A stretch of 8,431 nucleotides of DNA from Chitinophagaceae bacterium (GTDB lineage Bacteria > Bacteroidota > Bacteroidia > Chitinophagales > Chitinophagaceae), in contig JANXWM010000052.1 in the NCBI GenBank assembly GCA_025351145.1, positions 1-8,431 of the forward strand. Direction: 5' to 3'. The position numbers were made by a program, and so were the translations under genes. Position 1 is the first letter of the stretch; the number at the start of each line of letters is the position of its first letter. The notes below the pieces were generated by a model. The model did no database searches, was not told where the DNA came from, and saw only the letters and a list, made by a program, of their open reading frames with translations. This document shows positions 1 through 6,607 of the stretch, piece after piece.

Positions 1-984
1 TTTCAGGACAGAAATAACAGCGAGCTCGTTTCCATCTTCGGCAATTTTGTAAACAGGACTTTTGTATTAATGCATAAGTTATGCAATGGAAAAGTGCCGC
101 CATTGCATGCAGACATATTAGACGAAGATGACAGAACTGCCATTCAGCAAATTGCAGATGCAAAACAAAAAGTTGAAAGCCTGCTTGAAGAATATAAATT
201 CCGGGATGCTTTGTTCGAGGTAATCGACCTTTCAAGAAAAGGCAATCAATACCTGCAAAAAAAGCAACCATGGATCGTTGCAAAAAGTTTAGCCGAAAAT
301 CCTGAAGTGCAGCAGCAGATCGATAACGCGCTGCATATTTGTCTGCAGCTAACGGCCAATCTCACTATCCTTATTAATCCATTCCTGCCTTTCACAGCAA
401 AGAAAATGCTGGGCATGATGAAGGTAGTAGAGAAAATGCTGGATTGGGAAAATGCGGGAAAAATGAAATTACTGAGTGTTGGTTACAGCCTTCGTGCTCC
501 CGAATTATTGTTCAGAAAAATTGAAGATGCAGAGATTACCGCACAAGTGGAAAAACTAAGATCAGGGTTAGTGAAAACGGATATGGGTCCCCCGGTGCCG
601 GTTACCGAAAATCAGCAGCCCGAAACTGAAAACCAATCAACTGATCAACCCGTCATCAAGTCAACTATTCAATACGATGATTTCGCCAAACTTGATCTTC
701 GTGTAGGAACCATCACAAGTGCAGAAAAAGTAGAAAAAGCCGATAAACTTTTAAAGATGCAGATTGATCTTGGTTTCGAAATAAGAACAATTGTTTCCGG
801 CATTGCCCTGCATTTTAGACCTGAAGATATTGTAGGCAAACAGGTAACGGTTGTGGTTAACCTGGCACCAAGAAAAATGCGTGGTATCGAAAGCAACGGC
901 ATGATCTTAATGGCCGAGTCAAATGGTAAACTGCACTTTATTAACCCTGAAGAAGCAATTGATCCCGGCGCATCTGTTAGTTAA
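1..984 (+). CDS. metG: Methionyl-tRNA synthetase, C-terminal part (5' end outside window)
   Basis: Cytoplasmic enzyme that charges tRNA-Met with methionine. The reading frame is open from base 1 (it begins FQDRNNSELVSIFGNFVNR), so the ATG at 70 is internal and the catalytic Rossmann domain with HIGH and KMSKS lies upstream of the window. About 327 residues are visible. First comes the helical anticodon-binding domain, with the family-typical KFRDALFEVIDLSRKGNQYL around visible residues 66-83 and QPW just after. A polar Gln/Glu/Pro/Thr-rich linker follows at about 195-220. From about 222 to the end is an EMAP-II/Trbp111-type tRNA-binding OB fold, shown by DFAKLDLRVGTI, EKADKLLKMQID, RTIVSGIA, NLAPRKMRGIESNGMILMA. 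That appended domain is normal for long MetG proteins. The stop at 982-984 is followed by a strong terminator. The identification is secure; only the N-terminal half is unseen. Confidence 0.96.
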   Translation, partial: FQDRNNSELVSIFGNFVNRTFVLMHKLCNGKVPPLHADILDEDDRTAIQQIADAKQKVESLLEEYKFRDALFEVIDLSRKGNQYLQKKQPWIVAKSLAENPEVQQQIDNALHICLQLTANLTILINPFLPFTAKKMLGMMKVVEKMLDWENAGKMKLLSVGYSLRAPELLFRKIEDAEITAQVEKLRSGLVKTDMGPPVPVTENQQPETENQSTDQPVIKSTIQYDDFAKLDLRVGTITSAEKVEKADKLLKMQIDLGFEIRTIVSGIALHFRPEDIVGKQVTVVVNLAPRKMRGIESNGMILMAESNGKLHFINPEEAIDPGASVS

Positions 985-1000
985 AAATTTTTATTATATA

Positions 1001-1036
1001 AATTGCCGGAAACTCAATTCCGGCTTTTATTTTTTT
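1001..1036 (+). terminator. Rho-independent terminator of metG
   Basis: A perfect 7-bp stem, GCCGGAA (1005-1011) with TTCCGGC (1018-1024), encloses a 6-base loop and is followed by a T-rich tract at 1025-1036. It lies 20 bp after the metG stop. The end of the T tract runs directly into the outer end of the first repeat arm. Confidence 0.9.
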
Positions 1037-1089
1037 GAGCCCGGCTGGAGATATTTAATGGCATCGGCTGTTGCGTCGCACTCTTGTAC
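1031..1089 (+). repeat. Repeat arm 1 (left, ATGGCATC subtype)
   Basis: One of seven related arms in the window. The outer end is a T run followed by GAGCCCGGCT. The middle carries ATGGCATC at 1058-1065, and the inner end is the exact core TTGCGTCGCACTCTTGTAC (1071-1089). It faces arm 2 in inverted orientation, with 173 bp between the two cores. The bases just inside (TTCGGGTTATG) resemble the inner flank of the other arms, so similarity may extend about 15-20 bases further. Confidence 0.85.
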
Positions 1090-1219
1090 TTTCGGGTTAT
1101 GCTTCAGCTTTACCGAAGCGTAGATCGATGTTTAGTAAAAACCCTGAACTAAAAAAGGTTCACCACAATCTGCACCTCAAGAAAGCTTAATAAAAAAAAT
1201 TTAACTTCGAAATAGAAAA

Positions 1220-1235
1220 TTAGTTGCATAACTAA
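1220..1235. promoter_or_regulatory. Perfect palindrome upstream of fadN, possible operator
   Basis: TTAGTT, spacer GCAT, AACTAA forms a perfect 6-4-6 inverted repeat. It ends one base before a sequence matching the Bacteroidota -7 consensus (TATTTTTG, 1237-1244). That position would suit a dimeric repressor of the TetR type, a class that often controls fatty acid degradation genes. No regulator gene is in the window, so the role is inferred from position and symmetry alone. Confidence 0.35.
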
Positions 1236-1236
1236 C

Positions 1237-1244
1237 TATTTTTG
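1237..1244 (+). promoter_or_regulatory. Possible -7 promoter box for fadN
   Basis: TATTTTTG fits TAnnTTTG. No good -33 TTTG was found 19-21 bases upstream, so support is weak. If it is used, the leader would be about 95 nt and would include all of repeat arm 2. Confidence 0.3.
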
Positions 1245-1262
1245 CTCAGTCATATTCCAACC

Positions 1263-1321
1263 GTACAAGAGTGCGACGCAAGAAAAGCTTCACAGCATTC
1301 CTGTAGCCGGGTTCATAAAAA
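1263..1321 (-). repeat. Repeat arm 2 (right, AAGCTTT subtype)
   Basis: Read on the minus strand it ends in the exact core TTGCGTCGCACTCTTGTAC (bases 1281-1263), preceded by GAAGCTTTTC and, at the outer end, TTTTTATGAACCCGGCT. It is the inverted partner of arm 1. It ends 23 bp before the fadN start codon, so it may be transcribed in that gene's leader. The inner flank (minus strand) GGTTGGAATATGACTGAGC is shared with other arms. Confidence 0.85.
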
Positions 1322-1344
1322 TTACTTCATCACAAATTAGCTGT

Positions 1345-3723
1345 ATGAAACGCACAATAAAAAAAGTTGCAGTTCTTGGTAGTGGATTAATGGGCAGCCG
1401 CATTGCCTGTCATTTTGCAGGTATTGGTGTGCAGATTTTATTGCTGGATATTGTTCCCAAAGATGTGGCTGCCGACGCTAAACCAGCAGCAAGAAATAAA
1501 ATTGTAAACGATGCATTGCAGGCTGCAGTAAAAAGCAATCCTTCGCCGGTGTATCACAAAGATGTTTTAAAACGTATTGTTACCGGCAACTTCGACGATA
1601 ATATGAAAGACATAGCCAACTGCGATTGGGTAATAGAAGTGGTAATTGAACGGCTCGATATTAAGCAGCAGGTTTATGAGAAAGTGGAGAAATTCCGCAA
1701 GCCGGGAACACTGATTACCTCGAATACTTCGGGCATTCCCATCAATATGCTCAGCCAGGGAAGAAGTGATGATTTTAAAAAGCATTTCTGCGGCACACAT
1801 TTTTTTAACCCGCCGCGTTACCTGCGTTTATTAGAAATTATTGCAACAAAAGATACTGATCCGGAGATCATAGATTTTCTGCTGCATTATGGCGACCTGT
1901 ATCTTGGTAAAACCACCGTACCCGCAAAAGATACACCAGCATTTATTGCCAACCGTATTGGTGTATTCGGTATCATGGCATCTTTTAAAACTGCTGAAAA
2001 ACTAGGTTTAAGCATTGATGAAGTAGAAGCGTTAACCGGTCCGGTTGTTGGCCATCCAAAATCTGCAACCTATAGAATTGCGGATGTGGTAGGCATTGAT
2101 ACGCTGGTAAAAGTAGCCAACGGTGTTGCCGAAAATTGCCCGGATGATGAAGCAAAAGAAACATTTGTAATTCCAGACTGGTTAAATAAAATGGTTGCCA
2201 ATAACTGGCTGGGCGATAAAAGCGGACAAGGGTTTTTCAAGAAAACAAAAGGCGCAGGAGGCGATAAAGAAATACTGGTGCTCGATTTAAAAACGATGGA
2301 ATACGGCCCGCGCCAAAGGCCAAAGTTTGCCACACTTGAAGCTGCTAAACCGATAGAAGATTTAAAGCAGCGTTTAAAAGTATTAACGGCGGGTCAGGAT
2401 AAAGCCGGTGAATTTTACCGCAGTTTAAATTACCAGTTGTTCTCTTATATCTCGCACAGAATACCCGAAATAAGCGACGAGTTATATCGTGTAGATGATG
2501 GTATGACAGCAGGTTTTGGCTGGGAGCTTGGCCCTTTTGAAAACTGGGATGTTCTTGGTGTCGCAAAAACCGTGGAAGCCATGAAGGCAGAGGGTTACAA
2601 GCCAGCCACATGGGTTGATGAAATGCTTGCATCTGGCGCAGCAAGTTTTTATAAAGTGGAAAACGGCAAGCGGTTATTTTATGATGTTGCTTCGAAAAGT
2701 TACAAGCCTTTACCGGGTGGGGAATCATTCATCATCCTGAATAATTATAAAGAAAAAATTGTTTGGAAAAACAGCAACGCAGCACTGTATGATATTGGCA
2801 ATGATGTTGCCGCCCTACAATGGAATACCAAGATGAACAGCATTGGCAGCGAAGTGCTGGAAGCTGTAAACAAAAGCATTGCCATTACCGAAGAAAAATT
2901 CAAGGGACTTGTTATTGCCAACGATGGCGCTAACTTTAGTGCAGGCGCTAACATCGGCATCATATTTATGTTTGCGGCAGAGCAGGAATACGATGAACTG
3001 GATATGGCCATCCGGGCATTTCAAAATGCCATGATGCGGGTGCGGTACTCATCTGTTCCGGTGGTGGTGGCGCCTCATGGTTTGTCGTTGGGCGGCGGCT
3101 GCGAAATGAGTTTACATGCAGATAAAATCTGTGCTGCTGCAGAAACATATATTGGTTTGGTTGAGCTGGGTATTGGTGTAATTCCAGGCGGCGGCGGCAC
3201 CAAAGAATTTGTGTTACGGGCTGCAGATGATATGCATCCGGATGAACCTGAAACCATTACATTAAACAACCGTTTCTTTACCATAGCTACTGCGAAAGTT
3301 GCCACTTCAGCCTTCGAGGCTTACGATATGGGCATCATGCGCAAGGGCCACGATGAAGTGATCATCAACCAGGGCCGCAGGATTGCCGAAGCAAAACGTA
3401 GTGTAATTGAACTGCACGAAAGCGGCTACAGCACACCTATTCAGCGAACTGATATTAAAGTGCTTGGCCGTTCTGCATTAGGTGCATTGTATACAGGCAT
3501 TAATGGTATGTGGCGTGGCAATTATGCAACCGATCACGATGCATTGGTTGCACGAAAACTTGCGTATGTAATGTGCGGCGGCGACCTTAGCGAACCTACA
3601 CTGGTAAGCGAACAATATTTACTCGATCTTGAAAGAGAGGCTTTCTTAAGCCTTTGCGGCGAACGCAAAACACTCGAACGTATGCAGGCCGTTTTAAAAA
3701 CAGGCAAACCGGTGAGGAATTAA
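1345..3723 (+). CDS. fadN: Bifunctional 3-hydroxyacyl-CoA dehydrogenase / enoyl-CoA hydratase (FadN type)
   Basis: Cytoplasmic beta-oxidation enzyme. It hydrates enoyl-CoA to L-3-hydroxyacyl-CoA and oxidises that to 3-ketoacyl-CoA with NAD+. The 792 residues match the length of FadN-type proteins, where the dehydrogenase comes first, the reverse of E. coli FadB. The Rossmann motif GSGLMG is at 12-17. The dehydrogenase dyad is H152 (in GTHFFNPPRYL) and E164, with SNTSG at 126-130 and N155. C-terminal dehydrogenase helices extend to about 440. The hydratase domain spans about 470-680: oxyanion-hole segment NFSAGANIG (530-538), GGGCE with E587, and GLVELGIGVIPGGGG with E607, so both catalytic glutamates are present. 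The start ATG has no clear ribosome site, which is usual for this phylum. No thiolase or acyl-CoA dehydrogenase follows. The family is secure; the fadN symbol rests on domain order. Confidence 0.95.
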   Translation: MKRTIKKVAVLGSGLMGSRIACHFAGIGVQILLLDIVPKDVAADAKPAARNKIVNDALQAAVKSNPSPVYHKDVLKRIVTGNFDDNMKDIANCDWVIEVVIERLDIKQQVYEKVEKFRKPGTLITSNTSGIPINMLSQGRSDDFKKHFCGTHFFNPPRYLRLLEIIATKDTDPEIIDFLLHYGDLYLGKTTVPAKDTPAFIANRIGVFGIMASFKTAEKLGLSIDEVEALTGPVVGHPKSATYRIADVVGIDTLVKVANGVAENCPDDEAKETFVIPDWLNKMVANNWLGDKSGQGFFKKTKGAGGDKEILVLDLKTMEYGPRQRPKFATLEAAKPIEDLKQRLKVLTAGQDKAGEFYRSLNYQLFSYISHRIPEISDELYRVDDGMTAGFGWELGPFENWDVLGVAKTVEAMKAEGYKPATWVDEMLASGAASFYKVENGKRLFYDVASKSYKPLPGGESFIILNNYKEKIVWKNSNAALYDIGNDVAALQWNTKMNSIGSEVLEAVNKSIAITEEKFKGLVIANDGANFSAGANIGIIFMFAAEQEYDELDMAIRAFQNAMMRVRYSSVPVVVAPHGLSLGGGCEMSLHADKICAAAETYIGLVELGIGVIPGGGGTKEFVLRAADDMHPDEPETITLNNRFFTIATAKVATSAFEAYDMGIMRKGHDEVIINQGRRIAEAKRSVIELHESGYSTPIQRTDIKVLGRSALGALYTGINGMWRGNYATDHDALVARKLAYVMCGGDLSEPTLVSEQYLLDLEREAFLSLCGERKTLERMQAVLKTGKPVRN

Positions 3724-3756
3724 TGTGCAAATTTTTTGATGTGCGGATGTGCAAAT
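3723..3756. repeat. Short direct repeats ATGTGC after fadN
   Basis: ATGTGCAAAT occurs at 3723-3732 and again at 3747-3756, with a third partial copy ATGTGCGG at 3739-3746. The first copy overlaps the fadN stop codon. It looks like simple intergenic repetitive filler; no function is evident. Confidence 0.5.
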
Positions 3757-3763
3757 GAATACA

Positions 3764-3799
3764 GGCGCTGGAAATAATTTTCCGGCGCTTTTTTATTTT
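3764..3799 (+). terminator. Rho-independent terminator of fadN
   Basis: The stem GCGCTGGAAA (3765-3774) pairs with TTTCCGGCGC (3779-3788) with one G-T wobble and a short loop, followed by a T-rich tract at 3789-3799. It lies about 40 bp after the stop. The tract merges with the outer end of repeat arm 3, as in the metG terminator and arm 1. Confidence 0.9.
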
Positions 3800-3853
3800 A
3801 TGAGCCGGGCAGAGGTTTTTCATGGCATCGCCTGTTGCGTCGCACTCTTGTAC
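3796..3853 (+). repeat. Repeat arm 3 (left, ATGGCATC subtype)
   Basis: The outer end is TTTTATGAGCCGGGC, with ATGGCATCGCCTG in the middle and the exact core TTGCGTCGCACTCTTGTAC at 3835-3853. The inner flank GAAGGAATATAATTGAGC resembles that of arm 2. Its inverted partner is arm 4, 1031 bp further on, beyond the DNRLRE gene. Confidence 0.85.
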
Positions 3854-3926
3854 TGAAGGAATATAATTGAGCTTACAAAAGCCCGCAGGTTTTACTATGA
3901 TCAGGTTTTCATGGTGAATTATAAAA

Positions 3927-3953
3927 GAAAGGGCTACCGTTAGCAGCCCTTTC
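3927..3953 (-). terminator. Terminator of the DNRLRE lipoprotein gene
   Basis: A perfect 9-bp stem, GAAAGGGCT (3927-3935) and AGCCCTTTC (3945-3953), with a 9-base loop. On the minus strand it is followed by TTTTAT. It lies 26 bp after the stop codon of the minus-strand gene. A short T run also follows on the plus strand, so it may act in both directions. Confidence 0.8.
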
Positions 3954-3979
3954 TTTATAAAAGTTGGGTCATAAAATGA

Positions 3980-4738
3980 CTATTGAACAGCATATTTTAT
4001 TACCAGCTTTGGCCTTTTTGATGTAAGAGGATCTTCTGAAACAGCGAACTGCTGAGAACGATATACGTCTTCATTTGTTTGTACAATACTAAAGCCATAA
4101 TTCTTCTGCAGCTTAACCATTTTCCTAACCAAAGAGGTAACATCAACAGTTGCACTTTGATCCCATTGTGTAGTTGATGAAGGAATTACTGCCCTGCCGG
4201 TAGTATCAGTTTCAGGTTGATTATTCCATGTAATGGTTGACTCATCCCAGTTGGCAGTTACCTGCTGAACATAACAGGAATTATCCGGATAGTCGGGCAG
4301 GTAAGGAGAACCGGGATAAACAGAATTGCCCTGAGGATGGTTAAAAGAACTGGTAATTCCACTTAAATAAAGTGTGGCTTTACCTATTTTGGCATTGGCC
4401 GGTATAACGGAAAGATTGGTAAATTTTATAAAACTGCGTTCGTAAACTGGAGTTCCGCCTATTGTCCATACAATGCTTGCCAGTTCAGGTTGACTGTTAT
4501 AATTTCCGTCACCGGAACTTTCATCCCCGTTTACGTAAACCACATATGCATCTTGGCCGCTTGCACCGGGTTGTAGTGTTAGCGTTTTTAGACTTAGGCT
4601 GTCAACATTTAGATTGCCTGCATCACCAGCATTTGCTGACTGTAGTGAAGTATTTTCTTTCTGGCAGCTTAATAAGGAAGTAAGGCTTAGTATAGCTGCC
4701 ATTAGGCTTTTTAAAGGAAGTTTAATTTTTCTTTCCAT
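3980..4738 (-). CDS. DNRLRE domain-containing lipoprotein
   Basis: A 252-residue exported protein with no known enzymatic activity. Residues 1-25 form a lipoprotein signal with a basic start (MERKIKLPLK), a hydrophobic stretch and the lipobox LLSC, with acylated C25. A Ser/Asn-rich tether follows to about residue 60. The rest is one DNRLRE domain, a beta-sandwich of surface and secreted proteins: DAYV at 63-66, ERSFIKF at 100-106, IPANAKIGKATLYL at 112-125, WDESTITWNNQP at 164-175, VDVTSLV at 198-204, NYGFSI at 213-218 and a closing PKLVIKY. It is probably anchored in the outer membrane or on the surface and may act as an adhesive or carbohydrate-contacting module; that role is inference. The gene stands alone between inverted repeat arms 3 and 4. 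A poor -7 match (TACTTTCG, minus strand, 4764-4757) lies upstream. Confidence 0.88.
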   Translation of the reverse strand: MERKIKLPLKSLMAAILSLTSLLSCQKENTSLQSANAGDAGNLNVDSLSLKTLTLQPGASGQDAYVVYVNGDESSGDGNYNSQPELASIVWTIGGTPVYERSFIKFTNLSVIPANAKIGKATLYLSGITSSFNHPQGNSVYPGSPYLPDYPDNSCYVQQVTANWDESTITWNNQPETDTTGRAVIPSSTTQWDQSATVDVTSLVRKMVKLQKNYGFSIVQTNEDVYRSQQFAVSEDPLTSKRPKLVIKYAVQ

Positions 4739-4883
4739 AACGGTTGATTATTTTTTCGAAAGTACTATAATCTTATAAAAAAGTTTGTAACTGGTTATTT
4801 TTTGGGGTATTAAGTTTTTCTTATTGACAAGTATATAGCGTTTTCAGGATACTGGTTTTAAGCACTCAAAATATATTCAAACC

Positions 4884-4942
4884 GTACAAGAGTGCGACGC
4901 AAGAAAAGCTTCTGAGTATTCCTGCAGCGGGGCTCATAAAAA
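4884..4942 (-). repeat. Repeat arm 4 (right, AAGCTTT subtype)
   Basis: On the minus strand it reads TTTTTATGAGCCCCGCTGCAGG at its outer end, then GAAGCTTTTC and the exact core (4902-4884). It is very like arm 2, sharing the outer bases CATAAAAATTACT on the plus strand just past the arm. It pairs with arm 3 around the DNRLRE gene. The 348-bp gap 4739-5086 otherwise holds only AT-rich DNA and possible promoters. Confidence 0.85.
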
Positions 4943-5016
4943 TTACTGTATTTACAATTCATTGAATTAAATGCACAGCTTATTTAAAATCAATTTTTTG
5001 GGTTTAGGGAACTTTG

Positions 5017-5024
5017 TACATTCG
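5017..5024 (+). promoter_or_regulatory. Possible -7 box for the paralogue operon
   Basis: TACATTCG has one mismatch to TAnnTTTG, and a TTTTTTG ends at 5000, 16 bases upstream, slightly closer than the usual -33 spacing. A leader of about 57 nt would result. The match is weak and based only on consensus. Confidence 0.25.
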
Positions 5025-5086
5025 TGTTACTGTTCGGTATTTAAAAAAGAACATTGACAAAAATTTGTAAATTATCAAAAAGACGT

Positions 5087-5860
5087 ATGAAAAAAATCAT
5101 TCTGTTTTCTTCTCTTTTTCTTTCGGGTATGCTGGCCGGCACAGTGCTGCATGCACAGCTTTTAAAAAAACTGAAAGATAAAGTTGCTCAGAAAGTGCTG
5201 GGCACCACGCCTGTTGACAGCTCATCTTCTTCCGGCAACAATACTTCTGCAAACAGCAGCAATAGTGGTGCGCCAACCAATAAAGGCGGTGCAGGTTTAA
5301 AAAGCACACCGCCGCCGGATGTAAACCAGCAAATAACCGATGCCGAGCAGGCACAGGCTGCAGCCAATTACAGCGATGCAAGGTATTCGCTTCAGCAGGC
5401 ACTGATAGGTGTAGAACTGCAGATTGGAAGGGAGATGTTGAAATCTTTACCCGCAACTGTGGATGCATTGGCAAAAGATACCACACAGGATAAAGTTGTA
5501 AGCACGCAATGGGGCTGGAGCAACCTTACCATGGTACGTGTTTACAGCGATAAAAAAGACAAACAACTTACGGTAACCATTGGTAACAATGCTTTTTATT
5601 CTGGTTTTGTAAATATGTATTTTAACAACAGCGCTATACAGGCCAATACAGATAACCAGAATGTAAAACAGGTAAAAGTAAAAGGCAATAAAGCAATGAT
5701 AGGGTATGATAACAGTAAAGGCTATTCATTGATTGTGCCTTTGGGGCAAAGCTCAATGATTGTGCTGGAGTGTATCAACTTCGCTGATGAAAACGAAGTG
5801 ATGGGTGCCGCCAATACTTTTGATATTGACGGTATAAAGAAACAACTGGGGGAACAGTAA
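5087..5860 (+). CDS. Secreted protein of unknown function, paralogue of the next gene
   Basis: I do not recognise a named family. The 257-residue protein starts at the ATG at 5087; this start gives a clean signal peptide, MKKIILFSSL to about A23 (VLHA then Q). A basic amphipathic stretch LLKKLKDKVAQKVLG follows (25-39), then a low-complexity Ser/Asn/Gly/Thr linker at about 45-70. The folded part begins near 80 and contains DARYSLQQALIGVELQIGREMLKSLPA at 97-123, which matches EDAHFALQQALAEIDMIIGKEVLKLLPA in the downstream protein. A second shared block is VKVKG (196-200). The helix-rich first part and beta-rich second part suggest a small periplasmic or outer-membrane-associated protein. It is the first gene of a two-gene operon, 23 bp before the next. 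Export is well supported; the role is unknown. Confidence 0.85.
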   Translation: MKKIILFSSLFLSGMLAGTVLHAQLLKKLKDKVAQKVLGTTPVDSSSSSGNNTSANSSNSGAPTNKGGAGLKSTPPPDVNQQITDAEQAQAAANYSDARYSLQQALIGVELQIGREMLKSLPATVDALAKDTTQDKVVSTQWGWSNLTMVRVYSDKKDKQLTVTIGNNAFYSGFVNMYFNNSAIQANTDNQNVKQVKVKGNKAMIGYDNSKGYSLIVPLGQSSMIVLECINFADENEVMGAANTFDIDGIKKQLGEQ

Positions 5861-5883
5861 TACAAATACTAAAATACAATTAA

Positions 5884-6477
5884 ATGAAAAAGCTCACTAT
5901 CATTTTATTCACTATATTTTTTGCAGCAATATCCAAAGCGCAGGATTTTAAAGCCAACATTACAACTGCCCGCACTGCTTATGCTACCAATAAACTGGAA
6001 GATGCACACTTTGCACTGCAGCAGGCTTTGGCAGAAATTGATATGATTATTGGCAAAGAAGTATTGAAACTTTTGCCCGCAAAAATGGATGTGGCAACTG
6101 TAAATACCAGTGACGACCATGTTACTTCCAATGTAGGTTTTGTGGGGGCCACCGTGCACCGCAGTTATGGCACGCCGGGTAAAGCAGAGATAGAAATTAT
6201 AAGTAACTCACCAATGGTAGCTTCATTAAATTTAATCTTAAATACACCAATGCTCGGCGGTATGATGCGTGATGAAAATAATAAAACGGTAAAAGTGCAG
6301 GGGTATAAAGGAAGGCTTGAAAAACAGGGCAGCGATGCAACGCAGCTTACTTATGTGCTGCAGTTGCCTTTTAGCGGGGCATTGCTTACGTTTACCGTAC
6401 ACAATACTTCTGAAGCTGAAATTACCACCCTTGCCAATACATTGCCGCTACAGCAGATTGCCAAACTGGTTCAATAA
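5884..6477 (+). CDS. Secreted protein of unknown function, paralogue of the preceding gene
   Basis: A 197-residue exported protein. The signal peptide covers residues 1-19 (MKKLTIILF... SKA, then Q20). The mature part starts directly with the domain shared with the upstream gene and lacks that protein's amphipathic segment and Ser/Asn/Gly linker. Shared blocks are LEDAHFALQQALAEID...GKEVLKLLPA at 38-66 and VKVQGYKGRL at 136-145. The order and spacing of these blocks are the same in both proteins, so this is a tandem duplication that has diverged strongly. The 23-bp spacing, the absence of a terminator between them and a good terminator after this gene argue for co-transcription. The function is unknown; a paired or heteromeric periplasmic complex is one possibility, not shown by the sequence. 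Confidence 0.85.
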   Translation: MKKLTIILFTIFFAAISKAQDFKANITTARTAYATNKLEDAHFALQQALAEIDMIIGKEVLKLLPAKMDVATVNTSDDHVTSNVGFVGATVHRSYGTPGKAEIEIISNSPMVASLNLILNTPMLGGMMRDENNKTVKVQGYKGRLEKQGSDATQLTYVLQLPFSGALLTFTVHNTSEAEITTLANTLPLQQIAKLVQ

Positions 6478-6496
6478 AATAAGATAAATGAAAAGT

Positions 6497-6533
6497 AAAA
6501 GCAGTTCATTATTTGAGCTGCTTTTTATTTTAT
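6497..6533 (+). terminator. Terminator of the paralogue operon
   Basis: The stem AAAGCAGTTCA (6498-6508) pairs with TGAGCTGCTTT (6514-6524) with one G-T wobble and a 5-base loop, followed by a T-rich tract to 6533. It starts about 20 bp after the stop codon at 6475-6477. Confidence 0.88.
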
Positions 6534-6570
6534 AATAACGTACATATAAAGTTTATTGACCAAACTAAAG

Positions 6571-6607
6571 TTCAACCGGCAGCTTTACTTGCGTCGCACA
6601 CTTGTAC
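6571..6607 (+). repeat. Repeat arm 5 (orphan, AAGCTTT-like subtype, degenerate)
   Basis: The core at 6589-6607 reads TTGCGTCGCACACTTGTAC, one mismatch from the others. It is preceded by AGCTTTAC, as in arm 8 read on the minus strand. TTCAACCGGC just before looks like the usual outer end joined directly to the inner part, with about 17 bases missing. No partner arm occurs before arm 6, so it appears to be a decayed single copy. The rest of the 300-bp gap 6478-6777 holds a terminator, a weak GCCC/GGGC hairpin near 6633-6647 and the promoter region of the next gene. Confidence 0.65.

Larger units (their letters stand above)
1031..1321. mobile_element. Candidate MITE-like element bounded by inverted arms 1 and 2
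   Basis: The 360-bp gap between metG and fadN holds a terminator and then this 291-bp inverted-repeat unit. Two 59-base arms share the core and the outer GAGCCCGG / CCGGGTTC ends. The interior (1090-1262) has no convincing gene. It contains a small hairpin, GCTTC (1101-1105) with GAAGC (1115-1119), the palindrome at 1220-1235 and a possible -7 box. No transposase and no clear target-site duplication were found by eye. Calling it a mobile element is inference from the paired arms; a REP/BIME-type repeat is the main alternative. Confidence 0.45.

Noticed and set aside
923..1123. Small plus-strand frame ending in ASAVASHSCTF, echoed by MASPVASHSCTEGI at 3823 and a similar frame at 7808
   Set aside because: The shared peptide comes only from the conserved repeat arm read in one frame. 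Differences between copies change amino acids, the frames end at different lengths, and the first overlaps the end of metG. Treated as a shadow of the repeat, not a gene family.
2345..2728. 127-residue minus-strand frame inside fadN
   Set aside because: Composition is that of a shadow frame opposite a well-conserved enzyme, with no recognisable domain or start signal. The same applies to the other antisense frames in fadN and the hydroxylase gene.
3796..4942. Integron cassette with attC-like sites
   Set aside because: The arms lack the GTTRRRY / RYYYAAC core arrangement of attC, and no integrase is present.
5054..5086. TTG start giving 11 extra residues on the first secreted paralogue
   Set aside because: The extension MTKICKLSKRR lies before a normal signal peptide that begins at the ATG at 5087, and nothing supports the TTG.
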